From NCBI GenBank assembly GCA_038230695.1, contig JBBRMT010000011.1, positions 1 through 40,013 of the forward strand: DNA of 40,013 bases, given 5' to 3'. This document shows positions 15,160-22,462 of the stretch, piece by piece; the first letter of the stretch is position 1; every line of letters begins with the position of its first letter. Source of the stretch: QHBQ01 sp038230695. Lineage in GTDB: Bacteria; Chloroflexota; Chloroflexia; QHBQ01. The translations under genes were made by a program, and so were the position numbers. The notes under the pieces are model-generated. The model did not search any database, had not been told where the DNA came from, and worked only from the letters and a program-made list of their open reading frames with translations.

Positions 15160-15432
15160 GCCAGCAAGCGGCTTGCCGGGTTACCGGGGGTTGGGGGCGT
15201 AGCCCTTGCTTGCAATGCTACCCCTGCTTATCTTTAGCAGCAGGCCGCCCCTATGCGCTACGAGCATCATGCCTACTTGCCAGTGATACACTTGTCACCA
15301 GCATTGGCGCATTGATGCTTGCGATAAGCATTGGTGCGCTTGACCGATCGGAGCTACGCTCCCAGCCCGCAGTAACTTGGCGAACGGCGGCTTATCCCCA
15401 CCACTACTTCCAGTCACCTTTTGTGGGTAAGG
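15160..15432 (+). mobile_element. MITE-like element, copy A
   Basis: This copy begins near GCTTGCCGGGTTACCGGGGG + TTGGGGGCGTAGCCC and ends near GGAGCTACGCTCCCAGCCC + GCAGTAACTTGGCGAACGGC. The two ends are imperfect inverted repeats of about 36 bases. It is the reverse complement of the elements at 23240-23525 and 29150-29420. It has no transposase or convincing ORF. It fills most of the 519-base gap between two MFS genes. Confidence 0.7.
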
Positions 15433-15459
15433 TTTTAACCCAGCGGGAGGGAAGCTAGC

Positions 15460-16809
15460 CTAGCCTTCGGCTTGCACCTGGGCAATGGGCCTGGCATGGC
15501 GGATGTGCGTGTTGGTGGCGGCGACGATGCCGAGTACGACCAGCACAGCGGCGAACACACCCACTGTATACTCCACGCCAATCACTTGCAGCAGCACCCC
15601 GGCCAACGCTGCGCCCAGCGGCTGCGAACCCCAGGCGATCAGGCGGAAGGCGCTGTTGACCCGCCCCTGCAAGCGATCGGGGATAAGCGCCAGCCGGTAG
15701 CTGAACTGCACCACGTTGTAAACAGGGTTCATCGCATAGATGACCGCATTGACTGCACCGATCAGGAACACGTTGGGTACGATCAGGATGAGCGGGAAGA
15801 GCAGCACATCCACCCACACCGAGCCAATAATGGCCTGGGCAAAGGTCAGCCGCTTGGCAACGCGCCCTGAAACGATTGCGCCCAGGATGCCGCCAATTGC
15901 CCCAATGCTGAAGATAACGCCGATGGTGCCTGCGTCCGCCCCCTTGTGCTGGGCCAGTATAATGATAATCAGGCCGCTGCCGGAGAAGACGAAGTTGAGA
16001 CCGCCAGTGAGAAACGCCATGGTGCGAATCAGCGGCCTGCTCCACAGCCAGACCAGCCCCTCCTTGATTTCGGCCAGCAGGTTGTGTTCGCTCTTGGCCC
16101 GCTCCGTTTGGAACTTGACGCTGATCAGCGATAGCGAAATGATAGACGCGCTGTAGGAGACAGCATCGAAGATAAAAGGAAATAGCTGGCTGATGCTGCT
16201 ATAGAGGAAGCCACCTATCGAGGGGCTAATCAGCCCGACTAGACCGAAGGCGGCCTCGTTCTGCGCGGCGGCGGATGGCAGTTGCGATCTGTCCACCACG
16301 CGGGGCAAAGCCGCGACTTCGGCGATGTTGAAGAAGACGAAGCAACTGCCCTCGACGAAGGAGTTGACGAAAATCTGAGGGACAGTCAGCACGTTGAAGT
16401 AGAGGGCAAGCGGGATGCTGACGATGTTGATGGCGCGGATAGTATCGCAGATGATCATCACCTTCTTGCGATCCCACCTATCCATCAATGCGCCAACCGG
16501 CAGGCTGAAGATGGGGTAAGGCAGCGAGTAGAGCGCGCCCGCAATGCCCGCCACCAGCGGCGAATGGGTAATCGCCAGGATTAGCAGCGGCAGCACGAAG
16601 CCCGACATCCCGCTGCCCAGGCTGGATACCACCTGCCCGCTCCACAGCAGCATATAGTTGCGTTGTCGCCAGAGCGGAGGTAGCTGCGGCTGGGCTTCAA
16701 CCTTTGGCAACGCATCGCTGGTTAGCGCGTTGGTAATCTCCACTGAACCCTGGGTTGGCCCTGGGGTTATCTCTTCGGCGATGCGGGGTTCTTCCTGCAC
16801 TTCAGCCAT
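15460..16809 (-). CDS. MFS exporter (EntS/DHA3-like), array copy 3
   Basis: A 449-aa, 12-segment transporter. A polar N-terminal tail of about 45 residues precedes PPLWRQRNYMLLWSGQVVSS; motif A is GALMDRWDRKKVMIICD. It is the closest relative of 13603-14940 in this window. AGGAGG precedes the ATG. Its promoter combines the shared 18-bp motif (16890-16907), a TAACAT -10 box, and an inverted repeat GGTTAG/CTAACC at the predicted start site. Substrate unknown. Tandem duplication of this gene type explains the array. Confidence 0.9.
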   Translation of the reverse strand: MAEVQEEPRIAEEITPGPTQGSVEITNALTSDALPKVEAQPQLPPLWRQRNYMLLWSGQVVSSLGSGMSGFVLPLLILAITHSPLVAGIAGALYSLPYPIFSLPVGALMDRWDRKKVMIICDTIRAINIVSIPLALYFNVLTVPQIFVNSFVEGSCFVFFNIAEVAALPRVVDRSQLPSAAAQNEAAFGLVGLISPSIGGFLYSSISQLFPFIFDAVSYSASIISLSLISVKFQTERAKSEHNLLAEIKEGLVWLWSRPLIRTMAFLTGGLNFVFSGSGLIIIILAQHKGADAGTIGVIFSIGAIGGILGAIVSGRVAKRLTFAQAIIGSVWVDVLLFPLILIVPNVFLIGAVNAVIYAMNPVYNVVQFSYRLALIPDRLQGRVNSAFRLIAWGSQPLGAALAGVLLQVIGVEYTVGVFAAVLVVLGIVAATNTHIRHARPIAQVQAEG

Positions 16810-16837
16810 TGCCGTTGCCTCCTGTTGTATTGACGTG

Positions 16838-16907
16838 GGTTAGATAATTGCCTAACCGCGCCTATGTTACCACGAAGCGCGAGGCACACCATCGGTCTAT
16901 AGATGTA
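16838..16907 (-). promoter_or_regulatory. Promoter with shared 18-bp motif (site B) and start-site inverted repeat
   Basis: CATCGGTCTATAGATGTA (16890-16907) lies 20 bases from minus-strand TAACAT (16869-16864). The predicted start (about 16857) coincides with GGTTAG-8-CTAACC (16838-16857), which contains TTAGATAA as at 15028. This suggests activation and repression at the same promoter. Confidence 0.6.
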
Positions 16908-16918
16908 TGTGCGAGGGT

Positions 16919-17110
16919 CTAGGCTTCCAGTTCATCCAGCAGGTTGAGCGCCTGCTCGACGCTTATATCGTTGCGCTCGACCGCCTGCAGAATGCCGAGC
17001 CTTACCTGCTGGGTTTTGCCATCACTATTATTGGCGACAGGGACGCTACTTTCGCCCTGCTGCTTCTGCTCTTTGACTGCGCTGGCGCTGCGCTCGTTTG
17101 TCTCGGCCAT
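16919..17110 (-). CDS. Small protein with SHOCT-like C-terminal helices
   Basis: A 63-aa protein. The N-terminal half is polar and probably disordered (SAVKEQKQQGESSVPVANNS). The last 28 residues, VRLGILQAVERNDISVEQAL + NLLDELEA, match the C-terminus of the upstream DUF4097 protein (RVDILQAVESKEISVEEAMR) and resemble that of the DUF2089 protein. This SHOCT-like helical hairpin is thought to mediate oligomerisation or partner binding. The start at 17110 has AGGAGATAAAATC before it. It lies 68 bases after the DUF4097 stop and appears to be the last gene of the operon. Confidence 0.8.
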   Translation of the reverse strand: MAETNERSASAVKEQKQQGESSVPVANNSDGKTQQVRLGILQAVERNDISVEQALNLLDELEA

Positions 17111-17178
17111 GATTTTATCTCCTTTGCTAATGGCGCTCAAGCAAGGGCGGGCCATCGCCCGCCCCACGCATGAGTTGA

Positions 17179-18915
17179 TCAGTCCATCTGCCGCAACAGG
17201 CGCATGGCCTCTTCGACGCTAATCTCCTTGCTCTCGACTGCCTGCAGGATGTCAACGCGGGTGCGCTCCTTGTCGCTCCGCGTCCCCATAGCATCGGTAG
17301 CCGCCTGGCGTTCGCGGTGGTGGCTCATTCGCATGACATTAGCAGCGGCCTCGCGCTCCTGATCGTGCCTCATCCGTATCTCATCCCTGGCCTGGCGTTG
17401 CTGGTCGTGCCTCATCCGCACCTCATCCCTGGTCAGGCGCTCATGGTCGCGCTTCATCCGCCTGGTATCGGCGCTCTGCTCATCGTCTTGGTCAGGCTCG
17501 AAATCTTCGCCCTCCACCATGCGACCAATATCGCCAGTGTCGGAGTAGCGCAGCGGGCGGGTGTAGTCAGCCTCATCAGTCTTCTGGTAGTCGGCATCGC
17601 TGGCCTTGCCCTGGTAGCTGCTTTGGCCGCCCGGCTCCAGCTTCAGGTCGCCGCTGGTGGTGCGAACCCGCAGGCGGGTGTCGCCTTGCTCGGCGGTGGC
17701 GGGGTCGCCAATCAGGAACTCCCAGCGGTTGCGGTGGCGGCGGCGCTCGTCGCTATGACCGTGACCGTGGCCGCGGCCCGTGTTGGCATCCCACTGATAC
17801 TCGTACTTGTAGCCCGGCTGCCGATATTCGTATTTGTAACCACCCTGCTCATCGGTCTTCTCTTGCTCCTGCGCCCCACTGCTGACAGCTGCGCCGCGCC
17901 ACTCCTCATCGCTGCGGATGTAAGGCAGGTTGGAGTGGAAGTCGCCGCTGACGGTGCGCCCGGTCATTTTGGCGCTAAAGCCAGGCTGCACGTGCAGCTT
18001 AGTGTCTCCGCTGACGGTGCGGATCTCATACTCGCCGGGCTGGAGGTTGCCATTAAGCTCCATATCGCCGCTGGTGGTGCTGAGATAGAAGCCGTTGAGG
18101 TTGGCATCGCTTACTTCCAATTCGCCGCTGATGCTCTTGAAACCCAGCTTGCCGCTAAGGTGGTGGGCTTCCACGTCACCGCTGGCGGTCTGGATCACCA
18201 CATTGCCGTCGAGGTTATGGGCTTCGATGTCGCCGCTGATGCTTCGCAGGTAGACGGTGCCACTCAGGTAGTGGCCCTCGACTTCGCCGCTGGCGCTGGA
18301 TAGGGTGACGTTGCCGCTCAACCTGGTGGCTTCGATCTCACCGCTGACAGTCTTGATGCTAAGGCTGCCCGTAACGTTCTGCACATTGATTTCGCCAGTG
18401 GTGTTGCCCACGCTGAGGTCGCAGTGCAGCGGCACCGTCACCTCGTAATCCGCCGCGCCCCAGCCGTGGCCCAGCTTGCTGACCTGCTCGGCAAAGTCGC
18501 CGATGAACTCGAAGAAGTTGTTCTTGTTGGGCTTCCAGGCATCGCGCAGGACGCGCACCTGGCGGTTGATCTGGCCCATCGGCTGCGACTTGATCGCTAG
18601 CTCGCCGCTCTCGCTGTAGCTAACCTGGGCAGTCTGCTCCAGGTCAACAATGTCGTCGTCGTGGAAAACCTTGACTGCGATGTAGTCTTGCTCTGCGCCG
18701 CTGATGCGAATGTCGCCGTTGAAGTTCTCCAGCATCAGGCGGGGCGTTCCCGCCAGGCCGCTAGTGGTGAAGCGGGTCTCGCCACCTTTGGTGCGCTGGC
18801 CTGCGCTAGGCTGCTCACCCTTGGCCTGCTCGCCCATAAAGGGTGGCGGCGGGGGGGGGGATGTTGGGGATGGGCGGTATCGGTGGGATGGGCGGAATGG
18901 GCGGAATTGGCCCAC
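17179..18915 (-). CDS. DUF4097 beta-ladder protein, main part (frame-split by C10 tract)
   Basis: From residue about 45 the protein is a DUF4097 repeat domain. It has about nine rungs, each with an S-G-D/E turn (TVSGEIEA, SASGEVEG, SISGDIEA, TASGDVEA and so on), the pattern of a right-handed beta ladder. A Tyr/Gly/Lys linker (YKYEYRQPGYKYEY) and a His/Gly patch follow. Then come 14-15-residue charged repeats (RMRHDQQRQARDEI, RMRHDQEREAAANVM) and a SHOCT-like helical pair, ILQAVESKEISVEEAMRLLRQ. There is no signal peptide. Relatives (YvlB/LiaX type) act in envelope-stress sensing. The first residues seen here are an artefact: the true N-terminus is the adjacent frame 18815-19105, joined across G10 at 18851-18860. 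Confidence 0.85.
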   Translation of the reverse strand: MGQFRPFRPSHRYRPSPTSPPPPPPFMGEQAKGEQPSAGQRTKGGETRFTTSGLAGTPRLMLENFNGDIRISGAEQDYIAVKVFHDDDIVDLEQTAQVSYSESGELAIKSQPMGQINRQVRVLRDAWKPNKNNFFEFIGDFAEQVSKLGHGWGAADYEVTVPLHCDLSVGNTTGEINVQNVTGSLSIKTVSGEIEATRLSGNVTLSSASGEVEGHYLSGTVYLRSISGDIEAHNLDGNVVIQTASGDVEAHHLSGKLGFKSISGELEVSDANLNGFYLSTTSGDMELNGNLQPGEYEIRTVSGDTKLHVQPGFSAKMTGRTVSGDFHSNLPYIRSDEEWRGAAVSSGAQEQEKTDEQGGYKYEYRQPGYKYEYQWDANTGRGHGHGHSDERRRHRNRWEFLIGDPATAEQGDTRLRVRTTSGDLKLEPGGQSSYQGKASDADYQKTDEADYTRPLRYSDTGDIGRMVEGEDFEPDQDDEQSADTRRMKRDHERLTRDEVRMRHDQQRQARDEIRMRHDQEREAAANVMRMSHHRERQAATDAMGTRSDKERTRVDILQAVESKEISVEEAMRLLRQMD

Positions 18916-19105
18916 CCCCGGCGCTCGGTGGGGTTGGAGGTGTCGGTGGGGTTGGCGGGGTTGCTGGCATTGTCATGGTTGGCTGTGCGCCGCGCTTGGC
19001 GAGGTCAGCCTGTTCCATGATCTGCTCCGCGTCTAGCTTGGTGGTGGGTGGTTCGTTTGGTTCGGCGTTATTCTGCGCCGCATTGAGGTTGCTGTTGGTA
19101 TCCAT
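18815..19105 (-). CDS. N-terminal part of the DUF4097 protein, out of frame by one base
   Basis: Starts MDTNSNLNAAQ with AAAGGA before the ATG. An acidic helix (DAEQIMEQADLAKRG) is followed by proline-rich repeats: P-T-P repeats, then P-P-I repeats. In the C10 tract it shifts out of frame and stops after a short unrelated tail. Removing one C (C9) fuses it in frame to the DUF4097 part, giving a protein of about 640 residues. This is either slipped-strand phase variation or a homopolymer error. Confidence 0.75.
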   Translation of the reverse strand: MDTNSNLNAAQNNAEPNEPPTTKLDAEQIMEQADLAKRGAQPTMTMPATPPTPPTPPTPPSAGGGPIPPIPPIPPIPPIPNIPPPAATLYGRAGQG

Positions 19106-19152
19106 TGGTATAATTCCTTTCTGCTAATTGCAGTTTGTAGTTCCGACTAACT

Positions 19153-19360
19153 AAGCCCCTAGCGGGTTTGCGATTGTCTAAGCCCCCAGCGGGGGTTTGG
19201 GGGAGAACTCTCGCTCCTACGCAATGCCTGGTAGTACATCTGCGCTAACCAGCGCGTTAGTGTCTACCTCAGCGTGATCACATTGCAATGTTTCTCCCCC
19301 AACCCCCGCTGGGGGCTTTTTGCTCGGTGCGCCTCAACGTCCCAGCTGGGGGCTTTTTGC
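19153..19360. repeat. REP1 cluster
   Basis: A degenerate copy (19153-19172) and a full copy (about 19176-19207) face an inverted full copy (19290-19322) and a degenerate one (19338-19361). The inverted copies read GGGGGCTTTTTG, so on the plus strand they resemble terminators. They separate the 72-aa gene from the DUF4097 gene. Confidence 0.85.
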
Positions 19361-19377
19361 AATGCTCAGTCCTGAGA

Positions 19378-19596
19378 TTAGCCCAGCCGCATCCGGCGGT
19401 AGGCGCTGTCGCGCTCGGCGCTGACCCGCTGCTGGACCTGCTGGCGGTGGTAGGCCCGCTCAAGTGAGGAGGCCGTATCGGCGTAGCGGTCGGGCAGTGT
19501 ATCGCTTACCGGCACTAGCCCGAACTCGAAGTGCAGCCCGATGTGGAACTTGCGCCGCGGGGCTGTCTTCTGATTACTGTTGATTGCTGCTTGCAT
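19378..19596 (-). CDS. Small protein, paralogue of 29521-29730
   Basis: A 72-aa protein beginning MQAAINSNQKTAPRRKFHIG with L-H-F-E-F-G-L-V-P-V-S after it. It aligns with the 69-aa protein at 29521-29730 along the whole length: MQA, APxRKF-x-I, the L-x-x-E-x-G-x-x-P-x-S segment, LE-A-x-x-x-Q, Q-R-x-x-x-E, and a final R-x-x-L-G. The N-terminal half looks like a beta-hairpin and the C-terminal half like an amphipathic helix. GGGAGGC precedes the ATG at 19596. No known family recognised. It is flanked by the DUF2089 and DUF4097 genes. Confidence 0.75.
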   Translation of the reverse strand: MQAAINSNQKTAPRRKFHIGLHFEFGLVPVSDTLPDRYADTASSLERAYHRQQVQQRVSAERDSAYRRMRLG

Positions 19597-19709
19597 CTTG
19601 TTGCCTCCCGTTCTTGTTGCAGATTGCTGCTTGCAGATTGCAGATTGTAGCTTATGGTTAGGGGCGATTGGGCTATATCGCTTTGCCACTCGTGCCTCAT
19701 GCCTATGCG

Positions 19710-20099
19710 CTATTCGCCCTCTTCGAGTAGGCGGAGCGCGTCTTTGGCGCTCATCTCGTTGCGGGCCAGCTTAAGTAGCACATCCTTGCGCTTCTCCTCG
19801 GCGACAGCGGCATCCTCGCTCACCTCGTAACCTAGCGCCCGTACCGCCTCGTTGAGCCGCGCCACTACGGTTGGGTAGGAGATGTCCAGGGCCACCTCCA
19901 CATCCTTGATCTTGCCCTTGCAGCGGATGAACGTCTCGATGAATTGCCACTGTGGCTTGCTCAGGTTGTGGAAACGCCCCGGCACGAAGTGGCCCTCTAT
20001 GGTTACGTCGCAGTTCAGGCAGTGCAGCTTGCTGACCTCATAATCACCGCCGCACACTGGACACTGGTTGGGTAGTTCGTTTGTCTTTACTCTTGCCAT
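19710..20099 (-). CDS. DUF2089 family zinc-ribbon HTH regulator
   Basis: A 129-aa protein. Residues 13-30 hold a zinc ribbon (CPVCGG, CLNC). A conserved middle follows (TIEGHFVPGRFHNLSKPQWQ, FIRCKGKIKDVEVALDISYP), with the HTH in TVVARLNEAVRALGYE. The C-terminal 25 residues (VLLKLARNEMSAKDALRLLE) form a SHOCT-like hairpin like those of the two downstream proteins. DUF2089 proteins are thought to be transcription regulators of adjacent DUF4097 genes. AGGAGGC precedes the ATG. It is the first gene of the operon; its leader has a perfect 8-bp inverted repeat that could be its own operator. Confidence 0.9.
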   Translation of the reverse strand: MARVKTNELPNQCPVCGGDYEVSKLHCLNCDVTIEGHFVPGRFHNLSKPQWQFIETFIRCKGKIKDVEVALDISYPTVVARLNEAVRALGYEVSEDAAVAEEKRKDVLLKLARNEMSAKDALRLLEEGE

Positions 20100-20123
20100 C
20101 GTTGCCTCCTGTTTATTAAGGAC

Positions 20124-20191
20124 AACCTTTACTTTCTAAAGGTTTCGCTGTCTGATGATGCTATAATAACACAGGCTTGCAGATTTGTCAA
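20124..20191 (-). promoter_or_regulatory. Promoter and leader inverted repeat of the DUF2089 operon
   Basis: On the minus strand TTGACA (20191-20186), 17 bases, TATTAT (20168-20163), start near 20156. AACCTTTA-CTTTC-TAAAGGTT (20124-20144) is a perfect inverted repeat just inside the transcript, suited to an operator or a leader hairpin. Confidence 0.8.
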
Positions 20192-20284
20192 GGGGTTTGT
20201 TAAGGAAATTAAGGTAGATGTTAAAAATCACTGCTGACTACATCTTTGGATGTAGACAAGTGGCACATCGAGGAATAAAGAGAA

Positions 20285-20306
20285 GCCCGCCGCGAATGCG
20301 ACGAGC
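20285..20306 (-). terminator. Orphan terminator-like hairpin
   Basis: On the minus strand GCTCGTCGC-ATTC-GCGGCGGGC (9 bp, two G-U pairs) is followed by TTCTCTTTATT. No convincing minus-strand gene precedes it. A small untranslated RNA is possible. Nearby, CTACATC-TTTG-GATGTAG (20238-20255) is a perfect inverted repeat. Confidence 0.45.
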
Positions 20307-20433
20307 TTGGTGGTTAGGCTAACGAGCGTGGCTCTTCTATGCTGCCTTGTTGCCAGACGCAATTGGTTGAGCTTCGGGAGTGGACAGATAAGGGGATGGC
20401 ACAGGATAGCCATACTGCCTGGCAGATCACTTA

Positions 20434-20463
20434 TTGACAGTACAGGGTAAAAGATGGTATGAT
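20434..20463 (+). promoter_or_regulatory. Promoter of the anti-sigma/STAS pair
   Basis: TTGACA (20434-20439) and TATGAT (20458-20463) with an 18-base spacer. The leader of about 95 bases contains a REP2 palindrome (20517-20541). Confidence 0.7.
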
Positions 20464-20516
20464 TAGGCGCGTTTTAGCAAAGAAGCGAACACGCGAGGTC
20501 GCAAGGTCAGCGGCAC

Positions 20517-20541
20517 TGTAGGGGCGAATTGCGTTCGCCCG
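20517..20541 (+). repeat. REP2 palindrome
   Basis: TGTAGGGGCGAATTGCGTTC + GCCCG. This family (GGGGCGAAC-NNNN-GTTCGCCC) also occurs at 22372-22399, 29107-29135, 31678-31701, 37822-37849 and 39768-39795, each upstream of a gene. Confidence 0.8.
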
Positions 20542-20564
20542 CGTGAGTAAGAGAGGGCGGTTCG

Positions 20565-21047
20565 ATGAACCAGACCCAGCGCACGGTAGATTTGCGTATC
20601 CCCAGCGAATATGGCTACGAGAAGGTAGCGATGGATGCGGCCAGCGCGGTAGCGCGACGGATGGGCTTCAGTGAGCCACGCATCGAGGATTTGCGTACCG
20701 CGCTGGCCGAAGCCTGCCTCAACGCCATGGAACATGGCAACCGCTTCGCCCGCGATACCCAGGTTGGCGTGCTGCTAACCGTGGCCGACGACCACCTGGA
20801 GGTTGATGTCCTAGACGAGGGGCGGGGCGAAAGTGCGCCCCATATTACCGAACCGCTCTCGCTCGACCATCAGCCAGGGGTGGCCCACGGCAATATGGGG
20901 ATGTTCCTGATTACCCAGTTGATGGACGAAGTAGAAGTTAGACACCGAGCCCACGGCAGCATGGTGCGGATGGGTATCTTTCTGGAGCAGCCCAAAGCCA
21001 GCCTCGCCAAGCTCAGTCCCCAACCCTTGCTCCACTCTGACCGATAA
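20565..21047 (+). CDS. RsbW-like anti-sigma factor serine kinase
   Basis: A 160-aa protein with a GHKL ATPase fold. The N box is RTALAEACLNAMEHGN (E and N for Mg-ATP). VDVLDEGRG forms the next conserved Asp/Gly motif and GVAHGNMGMFLITQLMDEVE the G boxes. Proteins of this type bind a sigma factor or phosphorylate an antagonist. The STAS protein 41 bases downstream is the natural partner. GAGGGCGG precedes the ATG. No sigma-B-type sigma factor is adjacent; the ECF sigma at 32361 is more than 11 kb away. Confidence 0.9.
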   Translation: MNQTQRTVDLRIPSEYGYEKVAMDAASAVARRMGFSEPRIEDLRTALAEACLNAMEHGNRFARDTQVGVLLTVADDHLEVDVLDEGRGESAPHITEPLSLDHQPGVAHGNMGMFLITQLMDEVEVRHRAHGSMVRMGIFLEQPKASLAKLSPQPLLHSDR

Positions 21048-21088
21048 GCGGCGCGTTTTACGCCCCGGATGTGCAGGAGGATAGTCTG

Positions 21089-21430
21089 ATGAGTAGTGAT
21101 TTGCGTGCCGAGGTTCGCTCCACCGATCATGCCGCGATTGTTGACCTGACTGGCGATGTGACCCATGCTTCGGAGGCGGAGTTGACTGCAGCCTACGACA
21201 AGGCCAGCGCAACCAACCTGCCCATCGTGCTAAACTTTGAACACGCCAACTATATCAACAGTGCGGGTATCGCCATCATCATGCACCTGCTCAACCAGAC
21301 CCGCCGCGCCAACCGCATCATGGTCATCGCTGGCCTGAGCAGCCACTATCGCAAGATCTTCCAGATGGTCGGCCTGGATCAATTTACCACCATCTACGAC
21401 GACGAAAGCGCCGCGCTGGCCGGGGTGTAG
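21089..21430 (+). CDS. STAS-domain anti-sigma factor antagonist
   Basis: A 113-aa SpoIIAA/RsbV-like protein. AAIVDLTGDVTHASEAEL forms the first strands. YINSAGIAIIMHLLNQ contains the Ser normally phosphorylated by the partner kinase. FQMVGLDQFTTIYDDESAAL is the typical C-terminus. The ATG at 21089 follows AGGAGGATAG; an upstream frame start at 21071 lacks a site. It forms an operon with the kinase at 20565 and is ended by a terminator at 21456-21487. Together they form a partner-switching module. Confidence 0.92.
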   Translation: MSSDLRAEVRSTDHAAIVDLTGDVTHASEAELTAAYDKASATNLPIVLNFEHANYINSAGIAIIMHLLNQTRRANRIMVIAGLSSHYRKIFQMVGLDQFTTIYDDESAALAGV

Positions 21431-21455
21431 GGGGGTAGAAGGTAGAAGATAGAGT

Positions 21456-21487
21456 GGGGAGTGGGCGATTGGCCTGCTCCCCTTTTT
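21456..21487 (+). terminator. Terminator of the STAS gene
   Basis: GGGGAG (21456-21461) pairs with CTCCCC (21477-21482), followed by TTTTT. Additional G-C pairs are possible inside the loop. Confidence 0.7.
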
Positions 21488-21527
21488 GTTGCCCATTTTG
21501 GATTTGGAGCCAAATGCTTAAGGCGCG

Positions 21528-21552
21528 AAAAAGGGCGCAATCGTATGCGCCC
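21528..21552 (-). terminator. Terminator of the YdcF-like gene
   Basis: On the minus strand GGGCGCA-TACGAT-TGCGCCC is followed by TTTTT. It lies about 70 bases beyond the stop at 21625. Confidence 0.8.
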
Positions 21553-21624
21553 CTGTGAATGATGAATATCCTACCGCCTTAACTTAGCACGCAGCACGCA
21601 GCACTTAGCACTCAACCCTTAGCG

Positions 21625-22290
21625 CTAGTCTTTAAGCCCCAGCATATATGCAACGAAGCTGATCGGTTCGCGGGCAACGTACTGAAACTCCCACCATTTG
21701 TCGGCACCGATCGGGCTGGTGCGGGTCGGCGAGGTGTAGGCCACGATACCCAGGTCGCTAGCCATCCTGTCGGCCCGCCACATATGAAAGGCATCACTGA
21801 CCAGGATGGCGCTGCGCCAGCCCTGCTGCCGCATAATTGCGTCCACATCCTGCATACTCTGCCAGGTGTCCCGGCCCTGATCCTCGCTCTTGATTGCGCT
21901 GGCCGACACCCCCTGCTTCTGCAAGTAGGCGGCGGCCACTGCGGCCTCGGCAAACTGATCGCCATCGCCGGTGCCACCGCTGGTGATAATATGCTGGGCC
22001 AAGCCCTGGTGATAAAGGACGAGCGCGTGATCCAGCCGCGCCTGCAACACCGGCGACGGCTTACCGCTCCACTGCGCTGCGCCCAGCACGATGATGGCAT
22101 CGGCGGGCTGGGCGTTATCCTGTGCGCCCACACGGTAGACCTGCACCACCATTGCCAGGTAGAGGATAAATAGCGGTAGCAGCAGAATCACGATCACGCG
22201 CACGAACCTTCGCTTTGCTGGTCTGCGCCGCGGCTGCGGCTGGGTGATAACCCGCCCACTTCCAGTTGCTACTCTCCGGGTTGTTGCCAT
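21625..22290 (-). CDS. YdcF/SanA-like DUF218 membrane protein
   Basis: A 221-aa protein. A basic N-terminus (RRRPAKRRFVR) is followed by one membrane helix (VIVILLLPLFILYLAMVV). The DUF218 domain follows: ADAIIVLGAAQWSGKPSPVL, ITSGGTGDGDQFAEA, SEDQGRDTWQSMQDV and ILVSDAFHMWRADRMASDLG. Relatives (ElyC, SanA, YdcF) act in envelope and peptidoglycan-precursor maintenance. I start it at 22290 because GGGGGAG lies just before that ATG; a further upstream GTG contains that site. A consensus promoter at 22463-22491 gives a leader of about 165 bases with repeats. Confidence 0.88.
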   Translation of the reverse strand: MATTRRVATGSGRVITQPQPRRRPAKRRFVRVIVILLLPLFILYLAMVVQVYRVGAQDNAQPADAIIVLGAAQWSGKPSPVLQARLDHALVLYHQGLAQHIITSGGTGDGDQFAEAAVAAAYLQKQGVSASAIKSEDQGRDTWQSMQDVDAIMRQQGWRSAILVSDAFHMWRADRMASDLGIVAYTSPTRTSPIGADKWWEFQYVAREPISFVAYMLGLKD

Positions 22291-22333
22291 TGCAAAACTC
22301 TCCCCCTGCACATCGTTGTGCCTGCGCCCTAGG

Positions 22334-22440
22334 TTACATCTATTACCTTTGGAGATAGTGAAAATTGGGCCAGGGCGAACAACGGCTCGCCCCTACAGAA
22401 ATACACCCTCTCCTCGGCTGTTTGGTATTACATCTATTAC
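22334..22440. repeat. 13-bp direct repeats flanking a REP2 palindrome
   Basis: TTACATCTATTAC occurs at 22334-22346 and again exactly at 22428-22440. Between them is a REP2 palindrome (22372-22399). All lie in the leader of the YdcF-like gene. The repeats could be a target duplication or paired protein sites. Confidence 0.6.
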
Positions 22441-22462
22441 ACTGGCGGGGCTAGATACTCGC

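Noticed and set aside
17317..18303. 328-aa plus-strand frame rich in Ala, Val and Leu
   Set aside because: It is an antisense shadow of the repetitive DUF4097 gene, with no start signals or family.
20228..20413. 61-aa minus-strand frame over the orphan hairpin
   Set aside because: No ribosome site or promoter, and a terminator-like hairpin lies within it. Kept only as an orphan hairpin.
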